From Enterococcus malodoratus ATCC 43197 (GTDB lineage Bacteria > Bacillota > Bacilli > Lactobacillales > Enterococcaceae), in contig NZ_KE136483.1 in the NCBI RefSeq assembly GCF_000407185.1, positions 310,001 through 374,000 of the forward strand: 64,000 bases of DNA, read 5' to 3'. Shown piece by piece: positions 45,996 through 53,647 of the stretch. The notes beneath the pieces are model-generated. The model worked only from the letters and a program-made list of their open reading frames with translations. It did no database searches and was not told where the DNA came from. The translations under genes and the position numbers were made by a program. Each line of letters opens with the position of its first letter. Position 1 is the first letter of the stretch.

Positions 45996-47033
45996 ATGAT
46001 CTGGCGATTTATAACAATGAAAAAGTGTCAACGGCATTTGCAGTTGATTGAATTATTAAAAAAGGAACGCTACACGGTAGCTGAGTTGGCCAAACAGACC
46101 AAGGTGAGCAGAAGAACCATTTTACGATATCTAGATGAATTGCAGCGAAAGAAATATGTGACAAAGGACAACTATTGGCGAATCGATTGGCGTTATGAAA
46201 CAAGTTATCTAGAACTTTGTCGAAAAATTTTATTTGAGGACCCGCATTTTCAGCTTTTTCGTCGATATCTTTGGGATTTGGGACCTGAAAAAATAAATTA
46301 TACAAAGTTGAGGCAATTGAACAGGCAGTTGATTTGTTTAAACCTTTCAGCCAATCGGCGAACAGGCAGTTTGAGGGGAGAGCCAACGATAATTTTCCTG
46401 TTACAATTGCGCTATTTGAGAGACTTCTACTATTTTGATGAACAGGAGCTTTATCAGCAGTTGGATGAGTACTACGCAGAACGGGCAGCTTTTCCAGTAA
46501 CAGAGAATCTATTTCCCGATCAGGAGATGGTAACGGCATTTACGAATGAATTTGGTCTGCAGACGGAGTTTGTTGAATTCTTTTACTCCGACTATATTCG
46601 TTATCATTTTCGTGCCCGCTCCGATCTTTATCATTCACATCAAAAGCATCAAACGATTATTTATCAAGAGATTCAACAGGTGATTTCGATTATAGAAGAG
46701 ACACGATCGTGGGAAATACATCTGATGAAAAAAATAGCGACGGTTCAATTATTCGAATTATTTTTTGGAATTCATCAAGGTCTTCCAGTTACATTCTTCA
46801 ATCTAAAATGGAAGCAGGACGCCATTCCACCCCACTTTTATTTTCTAGGCAAGGAACTGAAACGAAGACTGCCTGTACTAAGTAATTGCCGGGTAGATGA
46901 TTTGGCGGTTGCATTGAAAAATATTCTTCATGTCAGCTACAAAACAGCGTTATCGTTGAATCCTAATTTAAAAACTTCTTTAGTGATTCAAGAAGGCTAT
47001 CAGGCATATTTTTCTTCTCATGAAGGAATCTAA
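45996..47033 (+). CDS. HTH-domain regulator, Mga/DeoR-like
   Basis: A 345-residue protein with an N-terminal winged helix (about 14-55; VAELAKQTKVSRRTILRYLDELQRK) followed by a long aromatic and helical region without a recognised enzyme domain. This resembles the N-terminus of Mga-family virulence regulators, although it is shorter than Mga and lacks a visible PTS domain. AGAGG lies before the ATG at 45996; a second ATG at 46017 is possible. It is monocistronic, with no obvious target neighbour. Confidence 0.6.
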   Translation: MIWRFITMKKCQRHLQLIELLKKERYTVAELAKQTKVSRRTILRYLDELQRKKYVTKDNYWRIDWRYETSYLELCRKILFEDPHFQLFRRYLWDLGPEKINYTKLRQLNRQLICLNLSANRRTGSLRGEPTIIFLLQLRYLRDFYYFDEQELYQQLDEYYAERAAFPVTENLFPDQEMVTAFTNEFGLQTEFVEFFYSDYIRYHFRARSDLYHSHQKHQTIIYQEIQQVISIIEETRSWEIHLMKKIATVQLFELFFGIHQGLPVTFFNLKWKQDAIPPHFYFLGKELKRRLPVLSNCRVDDLAVALKNILHVSYKTALSLNPNLKTSLVIQEGYQAYFSSHEGI

Positions 47034-47062
47034 GGTGTAGATTTTGCTTCAAGAAAGGTTAT

Positions 47063-47070
47063 GCTATAAT
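47063..47070 (+). promoter_or_regulatory. Extended -10 promoter of the Phd-like gene
   Basis: TGC followed by TATAAT (47065-47070) lies about 145 bp before the start codon. The leader contains the weak dyad TTTACTA...TAGTAAA. The rest of the 183-bp gap holds no gene. Confidence 0.55.
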
Positions 47071-47216
47071 GGTGAAGACTACATTGGGGATGCCAGTTTA
47101 CTAGTTTCACTTTCTACTTTTGTTGATTAGTAAAAAGGTATGTGGATAAAAACAGAATTTGGTTTTTTCCAATGAAAAAGCTGAATTACATTAATATGAA
47201 GTAGGAGGAGAGCAGA

Positions 47217-47747
47217 GTGGGATTACGAAAATTAGATGTTCCGACATCTTCGATTACAGAAGTAAAAAAATCACCTATGGATGTTTTTGCTCAAGCTCGT
47301 AAAGCCGAGACCGGGGTTTATATTTTCAACCGTGAAAAAATTGCCGGTGTGATGCTGACAAAAGAACAATATGAAGCATTGGTGGAAGAACTAAATACAT
47401 TGCGAGACACCTTGTACCAGCCAGTGGAACGAGAATTACCAGTTCCCGAAGAGTTGGAAGAACTAGCAACCGCATTAAGAACGACACTAGCCAAAGGGTC
47501 AGTTATTTCTGCGCGGTACTTAGATGAACGCATGGTTGCGACCGGCTTTATCACTAAAAAAACCGGATTTGGCGGTGTCACAGAAATGATGAAAGAGTTG
47601 GAGGATACCGGAAAAATTATCTATCAACTACGTCGCCGCGAACACAACAAAGTCATTTATGCAGAAATCCATGGTGAACCGCAAGAATTCCAACGCGGCT
47701 CCGCCGACAAGCTAATGATCCGAAAAGTGAATCTGATCGAACGATAG
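47217..47747 (+). CDS. Phd/YefM-like protein with C-terminal extension
   Basis: The 176-residue protein has an N-terminal part (about 8-65; SSITEVKKSPMDVFAQARKAETGVYIFN, then GVMLTKEQYEAL) that looks like a Phd/YefM antitoxin domain, which usually ends near residue 80. The extra 100 residues are charged and may contain a winged-helix-like segment (VATGFITKKTGFGGVTEMMKELEDTGKI). No toxin-sized gene lies next to it. AGGAGGAG precedes the GTG start. It could be a solitary regulator; evidence is by motif only. Confidence 0.55.
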   Translation: MGLRKLDVPTSSITEVKKSPMDVFAQARKAETGVYIFNREKIAGVMLTKEQYEALVEELNTLRDTLYQPVERELPVPEELEELATALRTTLAKGSVISARYLDERMVATGFITKKTGFGGVTEMMKELEDTGKIIYQLRRREHNKVIYAEIHGEPQEFQRGSADKLMIRKVNLIER

Positions 47748-47769
47748 ACAGTGCAAACTGTCTATTTTT
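47744..47769 (+). terminator. Terminator of the Phd-like gene
   Basis: ATAGACAGT pairs with ACTGTCTAT around GCAA, followed by four T and a G. The left arm includes the stop codon. Confidence 0.85.
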
Positions 47770-48278
47770 GCGAGTTCAACTTTCGCAGTTTGCTCATGTA
47801 TGAGAAGATATCTTAGTTATTCAGATATATTAAATTTACAAGATGTATAGTTGAATCGTATGCGCAGTGAAGATAGAACTCATTTTTCGGTAGAAAAATG
47901 AATCCCTTAAACTGAACTAGCTTTAAATAGCTCTACAATTCGCGTGATTAGAAAAATGATATGCGTACGAAACTATAAGAATTTTGACGATAGAAAAATT
48001 CTCACATTACTGGTGAGTTAGCTGCGAGTTCAACTTTCGCAGTTTGCTCATGTATGAGAAGATATCTTAGTTATTCAGATATATTGAATTTACAAGATGT
48101 ATAGTTGAATCGTATGCGCAGTGAAGATAGAACTCATTTTTCGGTAGAAAAATGAATCCCTTAAACTGAACTAGCTTTAAATAGCTCTACAATTCGCGTG
48201 ATTAGAAAAATGATATGCGTACGAAAACTATAAGAATTTTGACGATAGAAAAATTCTCACACTACTAGTGAGCTAGCT
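47770..48278. repeat. Tandem duplication of a 254-bp intergenic repeat made of hairpin modules
   Basis: Copy 1 (47770-48023) and copy 2 (48024-48278) are nearly identical, differing at a handful of bases and one added A. A third start (GCGAGCTGCTC) begins at 48279 and breaks off. Each copy holds two modules with the form TATGCG, short spacer, a T-rich/A-rich hairpin, 12-20 bases, CTAGC or TTAGC: module A at 47859-47921 and 48113-48175, module B at 47960-48022 and 48214-48277. No gene is seen. A related module lies at 58915-58982. The ending resembles BOX elements of streptococci from memory. Confidence 0.8.
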
Positions 48279-48360
48279 GCGAGCTGCTCAAATCGCAAGA
48301 TCTTTATAATTGCTTCAGCCTTCTTAAATTCCTCTTACTTTCGGCATGAATAATTGTCTG

Positions 48361-48382
48361 TGAACAGATGTTCGGTTATAAT
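48361..48382 (+). promoter_or_regulatory. dinB promoter with SOS (LexA) box
   Basis: TGAACAGATGTTCG (48361-48374) matches the Gram-positive LexA consensus CGAACNNNNGTTCG except for the first base. TATAAT at 48377-48382 follows directly, so LexA would sit in the -35/spacer region. Confidence 0.85.
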
Positions 48383-48423
48383 GAAAGAGAGAAATGACTA
48401 CTAGTTAGAGGGGAGAGAGCAGG

Positions 48424-49545
48424 ATGGCTGAGTTGATTTTTCCTTTGAAAAATGATACGTCTAGAAAAATTATTCATATTGATATGGATGCTTTTTTTGC
48501 ATCAGTCGAAGAACGTGATGATCCAGAGCTGGCGAAGCATCCTTTAGTGATTGCTCGCCACCCTTCAGATACTGGCGGCAAAGGCGTGGTGACAACGGCC
48601 AATTACAAAGCGCGAATCTATGGGATTCATTCGGCGATGAGTGCGCAAAAGGCCTATGAATTGTGTCCCCAGGCAATTTTTAAACCTGGCGATCATGAAA
48701 AATATAGCGCAGTCTCAAAGCAGGTGCGTGAAATTTTTCATCGCTATACGGATATTATCGAACCGGTCTCTATTGATGAAGCATATCTTGATGTGACGCA
48801 AAATAAAATCGACGCTCGTTCAGCAATAAAAATCGCTCGCTTGATCCAACAGGATATTTGGCAAGAGCTGCAGCTGACGTGTTCCGCGGGTGTCAGCTAC
48901 AATAAATTTTTATCCAAACTAGCCTCGGATTATCAAAAGCCGCAGGGGATGACATTGATTTCACCAGATGAAGCCGTCATTTTCTTGAAGCGTCTGCCCA
49001 TTGAAAAATTTCATGGTGTCGGAAAGAAGACCGTACCGAAAATGAATGATTTGGGGATTTTTACCGGAGCGGATCTGTATGAAAAAAGTGAAATGTTTTT
49101 GATTCAAGAGTTTGGCAAGATGGGGTATTCTTTATACCGAAAGGTTCGCGGGATTCATGATTCACCAGTGAATATCACGCGTGAACGGAAATCTGTCGGC
49201 AAAGAACATACGTATGGCCGGCCGTTATCGACAGAGGATGAGGTATTGAGTCAGCTGCGGCAGTTGGCGGAGAAAGTTGAAGGTTCGTTGAAGCGGGTGC
49301 AGAAGCATGGTAAGACTGTTGTGGTCAAGATTCGTTATGCTGATTACACGACGGTAACTCGGCGTGTGACGTTGCCTTATTACATAGAAAAGAAGGAAGA
49401 AATGTTTTCTCAAGCGAGTTTGATTTGGGAGGAGATCGGCGGCGTAGAAAAAGGGATCCGCTTGGTCGGTATTACCTTGACCAATCTAGATCCCGTTGCC
49501 TATGAAAATATTGTACTGCCATTATGGGAAGAGCGATCAAATTAG
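48424..49545 (+). CDS. dinB: DNA polymerase IV
   Basis: The 373-residue Y-family polymerase carries out translesion synthesis. It has IIHIDMDAFFASVE at the N-terminus with catalytic acidic residues, SIDEAYLDVT as the second acidic motif, and a little-finger domain at about 245-355. AGGGGAGAGAGCAGG precedes the ATG. Its SOS box indicates damage induction. The end overlaps the convergent nrdG by 9 bp. Confidence 0.95.
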   Translation: MAELIFPLKNDTSRKIIHIDMDAFFASVEERDDPELAKHPLVIARHPSDTGGKGVVTTANYKARIYGIHSAMSAQKAYELCPQAIFKPGDHEKYSAVSKQVREIFHRYTDIIEPVSIDEAYLDVTQNKIDARSAIKIARLIQQDIWQELQLTCSAGVSYNKFLSKLASDYQKPQGMTLISPDEAVIFLKRLPIEKFHGVGKKTVPKMNDLGIFTGADLYEKSEMFLIQEFGKMGYSLYRKVRGIHDSPVNITRERKSVGKEHTYGRPLSTEDEVLSQLRQLAEKVEGSLKRVQKHGKTVVVKIRYADYTTVTRRVTLPYYIEKKEEMFSQASLIWEEIGGVEKGIRLVGITLTNLDPVAYENIVLPLWEERSN

Positions 49546-49557
49546 ATCGCTCTTTTT
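49530..49557. terminator. Shared terminator over the dinB and nrdG stop codons
   Basis: AGAGCGATC (49530-49538) pairs with GATCGCTCT (49545-49553) followed by five T. Both convergent stop codons (dinB at 49543-49545, nrdG at 49537-49539) lie inside the hairpin. Confidence 0.8.
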
Positions 49558-50139
49558 GATTTGTTCAAAAGCTTTTTCTGAATCATGCAGGTTTTCCCAG
49601 ATGACGACTTCACCTTGGGCTAAAGATTTTTTAACATCAATGATCCGTTGGTTGGCACTGCCGCGGAATTGCAGCATCAGGTTCTTTTGGCTAATTTCAA
49701 AGCGGCCATCAACGAGAATGTCGATCTTTCTCAACATTTCAAGCTTATCTTCGCTATCCTGCAGCAGCTCTTCGAAGGTGTAGCCGCTCCAAGACCAGAT
49801 GTCCTTGCTGTCGCCGAACTCCGCATGAATCCGATCGATCACTCGTAAGCAGACTTGGGTATTCAAAAAGGGTTCGCCGCCCAAGAGGGTGATTCCTTGG
49901 ACATAATCGTGGGCAGTATCAGCAATCAGCTGATCTTCTATTTCTTGAGTAAAAGGTTTGCCGTAATGAAAGTTTTGCGCCGCGGCGTTGAAGCAGCCTT
50001 CACAAGCAAAGGGACAGCCGCTGACATATAAACTATTGCGGACACCTTCACCATCGACAAAGTTAAAGGGTTTATAGTCGGCGATATATTGCTGGCTTAA
50101 ATCACTTGCCAGCCATTCTTTTGGTTTAGGATTACGCAT
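49537..50139 (-). CDS. nrdG: Anaerobic ribonucleotide reductase activating protein
   Basis: The 200-residue radical-SAM enzyme has CPFACEGCFN (CxxxCxxC) for its 4Fe-4S cluster and LLGGEPFLN as the glycine-rich SAM motif. It generates the glycyl radical on NrdD. The ATG at 50139 follows AAAGGTG; a GTG three codons upstream lies inside that site. It is in the same direction as nrdD, 119 bp downstream, with a hairpin in between. Confidence 0.94.
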   Translation of the reverse strand: MRNPKPKEWLASDLSQQYIADYKPFNFVDGEGVRNSLYVSGCPFACEGCFNAAAQNFHYGKPFTQEIEDQLIADTAHDYVQGITLLGGEPFLNTQVCLRVIDRIHAEFGDSKDIWSWSGYTFEELLQDSEDKLEMLRKIDILVDGRFEISQKNLMLQFRGSANQRIIDVKKSLAQGEVVIWENLHDSEKAFEQIKKSDLI

Positions 50140-50155
50140 ATTTTTCACCTTTCAA

Positions 50156-50190
50156 GTAAAACAGGGAGCGGCAAAGAGCGCCGTCCCTGT
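50156..50190 (-). terminator. Hairpin between nrdD and nrdG
   Basis: ACAGGGA and TCCCTGT frame an imperfect GC-rich stem (50161-50190) that on the minus strand is followed by TTTT. It may terminate part of the nrdD transcripts and so lower nrdG levels, or stabilise nrdD mRNA. Confidence 0.55.
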
Positions 50191-50258
50191 CAATCGTATT
50201 TCTGTTTGGCTTTACCAACACGCTTTACAAAAAGTTGAGCGGATTCGTGAAGTCTTTT

Positions 50259-52451
50259 TTATTTCATGTGTTTTACGCGCGAAGCGATTTCTTCGTGACG
50301 ACCATGAACCATTGGACGTGCTTGAGGATTTCCTAAGTAGCCGCAAGTCCGTTTAACAACGTCACACGTTTTTGGATCGTGGTTGCCGCATTGCGGACAT
50401 TCAAAGCCAAGTTTAGTTGGTTTGAAATCTCCTTCAAAGCCGCATTCATAACAGTGATCGATCGGTGTATTGGTGCCTAAGTAACCGATGCGGTCATAGC
50501 CGTAATCCCAAACAGCTTCCAATGATTTTGGATTTTGTTGAAGGACAGGGTATTCGCAGTAATGAATGAAACCGCCGGAACAATATTTAGGATAATCTTT
50601 TTCGAAGTCCAATTTTTCAAACGGTGTTGGGTTTTTACGAACATCGTAATGGAAACTATTTGTATAGTAGTCTTTGTCCGTAATGTTTTCAACAATCCCA
50701 AAACGTTCTGTATCTAAACGGCAGAAACGGTCAGTCAAACTTTCGCTTGGTGTTGAATAAACACTGAAGTGATAGCCGTATTCGTTGCCCCAAGTATCCG
50801 CATGTTCTTTCAAGTCTTTCATAATGTCGATAGTAAATTCTTTGGCTTCCGGGTTATTCTCCCATTCGCCGCCATAAAAGGCACTAGCCACTTCGTAAAG
50901 ACCGATATAGCCTAAAGAAATCGTTGCCCGTTTGTTTTTGAATAGTTCGTTGACTGAATCTGTCCGGTTCAAACGTTTGCCGAAAGCTCCGTATTGATAA
51001 AGGATCGGCGCATTAGCCGGAGTTGCTTCTTTGCAACGATCGATCCGGAAAACCAACGCGTCTTTAGCGATTTGCAGGCGTTCTTCCAACAATGACCAGA
51101 ATTTTTCTTTGTTGCCGGCTGCTTCTAAAGCGATCCGCGGCAAGTTCAAGGTAACAACCCCAAGGTTCATACGGCCCGCGTTAACTTCTTCGCCGTTTTC
51201 ATCTTTCCAGCCTTGTAGGAATGAGCGGCAGCCCATTGGTACTTTGAAGCTTCCAGTTAAATCAATCAATTTATCGTAATTCAAAATATCCGGATACATC
51301 CGTTTAGTTGCACATTCTAAAGCTAATTCTTTGATATCATAGTTTGGATCTGTTGGTTCTAGATTTGTACCGCGACGTAGGGTAAAGATTAGTTTAGGGA
51401 AGATCGCTGTTCGTTTTTCACTGCCTAGTCCTTCAATCCGAATTTGTAAAATCGCTTTTTGGATTTCACGTTCGAACCAATCCGTGCCAAGACCGAAACC
51501 TAAAGAGGTGAACGGTGTTTGACCATTTGAAGTGAACAATGTATTGATTTCGTATTCTAAACTTTGCATCGCATCGTAAATATCTTTACGTGTTTTTTGT
51601 TTAGCGAAAGCTTTTTGTTTTTCAGGATTATCGATCCATTCTTCAGCGTCTTTTAAGTGTTTATCGTAATTTAGGCGCGCAAAAGGAGCTAATAGTTCGT
51701 CCGTACGATCCGCAGAACAGCCGCCGTATTGGCTTGATGCCACATTCGCGATGATCTGAGAAATCTGTGCAGTCGCAGTTTGAATTGATTTAGGGCTTTC
51801 TACTTCGGCATTCCCGATTTTAAAACCGTCGTTTAGCATCCCTTTGAAATCGATCAAACAGCAGTTAGTCATTGGTGTATATGGATGGTAATCCAAATCA
51901 TGATAATGGATGTCGCCTTTTTGATGGGCATTTGCGACATGCGGCGGCAACATTTTTAACCCGATGGATTTACCGACGATTCCGGCGGTCAAATCACGCT
52001 GTGTGTTAAAAACATCACTATCCTTATTCGCATTTTCATTAACGACGGTTTGATCCTTATTGATCAATTTCCCGATCGTAAAGTTGATATCAGTTGCTTT
52101 GCTGCGTTGGAAATCACGACGTGTCCGGTAATTGATATATTCCTCAGCCAATCCATATTCATTGTGTTCTAATAGGATATGCTCCACGATGTTTTGGATT
52201 TCATAAATTTTAATGTCGCTGGTGAAACGTTCTGAAATTTCTGCATCTACCCGTTCAACGATTGATTGGATACGTTCATGAGCCAATGGGTCGATTGATC
52301 CCTTAATTTTAGTTTCTGCTTTGATCAAGGCATCATAAATTTTTTGATCATCAAACGCTGTGTGACGACCATCACGTTTTACGACCTTAATATTTTTTAG
52401 CGACGGCTGATATTCGTTAATTAACGAATCCTTAGTATGGATTTCCATCAT
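50259..52451 (-). CDS. nrdD: Anaerobic ribonucleoside-triphosphate reductase
   Basis: The 730-residue class III reductase makes deoxynucleotides without oxygen. It has an N-terminal ATP-cone (about 20-115; VKRDGRHTAFDDQKIYDAL), a C-terminal zinc site (CYECGFEGDFKP...CPQCG) and the glycyl-radical loop RTCGYLGNPQARP near the end. A GGAGTGTTTGTA site supports the doubled ATG at 52451; the frame is open 12 codons further. NrdR-like boxes lie upstream. Confidence 0.95.
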   Translation of the reverse strand: MMEIHTKDSLINEYQPSLKNIKVVKRDGRHTAFDDQKIYDALIKAETKIKGSIDPLAHERIQSIVERVDAEISERFTSDIKIYEIQNIVEHILLEHNEYGLAEEYINYRTRRDFQRSKATDINFTIGKLINKDQTVVNENANKDSDVFNTQRDLTAGIVGKSIGLKMLPPHVANAHQKGDIHYHDLDYHPYTPMTNCCLIDFKGMLNDGFKIGNAEVESPKSIQTATAQISQIIANVASSQYGGCSADRTDELLAPFARLNYDKHLKDAEEWIDNPEKQKAFAKQKTRKDIYDAMQSLEYEINTLFTSNGQTPFTSLGFGLGTDWFEREIQKAILQIRIEGLGSEKRTAIFPKLIFTLRRGTNLEPTDPNYDIKELALECATKRMYPDILNYDKLIDLTGSFKVPMGCRSFLQGWKDENGEEVNAGRMNLGVVTLNLPRIALEAAGNKEKFWSLLEERLQIAKDALVFRIDRCKEATPANAPILYQYGAFGKRLNRTDSVNELFKNKRATISLGYIGLYEVASAFYGGEWENNPEAKEFTIDIMKDLKEHADTWGNEYGYHFSVYSTPSESLTDRFCRLDTERFGIVENITDKDYYTNSFHYDVRKNPTPFEKLDFEKDYPKYCSGGFIHYCEYPVLQQNPKSLEAVWDYGYDRIGYLGTNTPIDHCYECGFEGDFKPTKLGFECPQCGNHDPKTCDVVKRTCGYLGNPQARPMVHGRHEEIASRVKHMK

Positions 52452-52486
52452 TACAAACACTCCATTTCCTTTAAAGTTCATTATCA

Positions 52487-52569
52487 ATCATATAGTATTT
52501 CTGATGTGGTTGCAACGATATATGGTACTTATTTTTCGACAAAAAAGAAAAACACACTATATATAGTGT
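52487..52569 (-). promoter_or_regulatory. nrdD promoter with NrdR-like boxes
   Basis: On the minus strand TTGCAA (52510-52515) and TATGAT (52487-52492) are spaced 17 bp. ACACTATATATAGTGT (52554-52569), within a perfect 22-bp palindrome, matches the NrdR consensus. A weaker box (52513-52528, 10 of 16 matching) overlaps the -35; centres are 41 bp apart, about four helical turns. nrdR itself is not in the window. The remaining gap to 52879 is AT-rich with no gene. Confidence 0.75.
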
Positions 52570-52879
52570 GTTGGTTTACTGAAAGATAAAAGAAAGCTGA
52601 TAAGGGCAAGCTTCCAAATAAGATAAAATAACTTAAAAATGTTTTTCCAGAAAAGTGAAAAAAATGTAAGATTATTGAAGGTCGTTTCACATAAGAATCC
52701 GACTCAACTATGATACCATAAAAGAAAAAAATTTGGATACAAAAAAAGGATTTCCTTTAAAATTTTAACTCAGAAAAATTCATTCTTTGCGCAGGCGTTC
52801 ACTTAAGAATATCTGCCGGAATTTGCAGCATGTGCGGAGTATCAAAAATAAATCTTTGAATCCGAGATAGGAGGACCAC

Positions 52880-53647
52880 ATGGAGAAAATTATCAACGTC
52901 CAGCATCTAAGTAAAAGTTATGGTTCGCGAAACAATAAAGTGAAGGTCCTGAACGATCTGAACTTCTCTGTAGAAAAGGGCGAGTTTGTCGGTATCATGG
53001 GGCCGAGCGGGGCCGGAAAAACGACTTTGATGAATATTCTTTCGACGATCTTGTTACCCACGATGGGGTCTGTAAAAATTGCCGGATTGGATATTACTCA
53101 GATGCGTGAAAATCGGCTGACTGATTTCCGACGAGAAAATCTGGGCTTCATTTTTCAAGATTTCAATCTGGTCGATAGTTTGACTGTGAAAGACAACATT
53201 ATTTTGCCGCTGGCAGTCAGCAAGCTTTCAAATGACGAGATTGAAGAACGGGTAGCTCGTTTGACGAGAATTTTAAAAATCGATCGTATTTTAGATCGCT
53301 ATCCAGAAGAAATATCGATTGGACAGCAGCAGCGTACCGCGGCTGCGCGGGCACTGATCAGCCGGCCCAAGGTTCTTTTTGCGGACGAACCGACGGGGTC
53401 ATTGGATTCGAAGGCGGCAACGGAGTTTTTGAATTACTTGGATGAAGTCAATCTGCATGAAGAGACGACGATTCTGATGGTAACGCATGATCCATACACT
53501 GCCAGTTATTGTAATCGGGTCTTGTTTATTAAAGACGGACGTTTCTTCTCTGAAATCGTGCGGCGTTCTTCTCGTAAAGATTTCTTTGAAAAAGTTATCG
53601 ATATGCAGGCGACGATCGGCGGAGGAGGGAAGGCCAATGCTGATTAG
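52880..53647 (+). CDS. ABC transporter ATP-binding protein, BceA-like
   Basis: The 255-residue ATPase has Walker A GPSGAGKTT, Q-loop FQDFNLVD, a Walker B region VLFADEPTGSLDS and the H-loop THDP. The signature is degenerate: ISIGQ in place of LSGGQ, although QQQRTAAARAL follows. With the next gene it forms a BceAB-type bacitracin or peptide resistance transporter. TAGGAGGACC precedes the ATG. No BceRS-type two-component system is adjacent. Confidence 0.88.
   Translation: MEKIINVQHLSKSYGSRNNKVKVLNDLNFSVEKGEFVGIMGPSGAGKTTLMNILSTILLPTMGSVKIAGLDITQMRENRLTDFRRENLGFIFQDFNLVDSLTVKDNIILPLAVSKLSNDEIEERVARLTRILKIDRILDRYPEEISIGQQQRTAAARALISRPKVLFADEPTGSLDSKAATEFLNYLDEVNLHEETTILMVTHDPYTASYCNRVLFIKDGRFFSEIVRRSSRKDFFEKVIDMQATIGGGGKANAD

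Noticed and set aside
46009-46539. 176-codon minus-strand open frame inside the HTH regulator gene
   Set aside because: No ribosome site or recognised motif; the plus-strand frame has a clear winged helix.
47770-48278. CRISPR array or insertion sequence at the tandem repeat
   Set aside because: Only two long copies without short spacers, no cas genes, and no transposase frame or terminal repeats.
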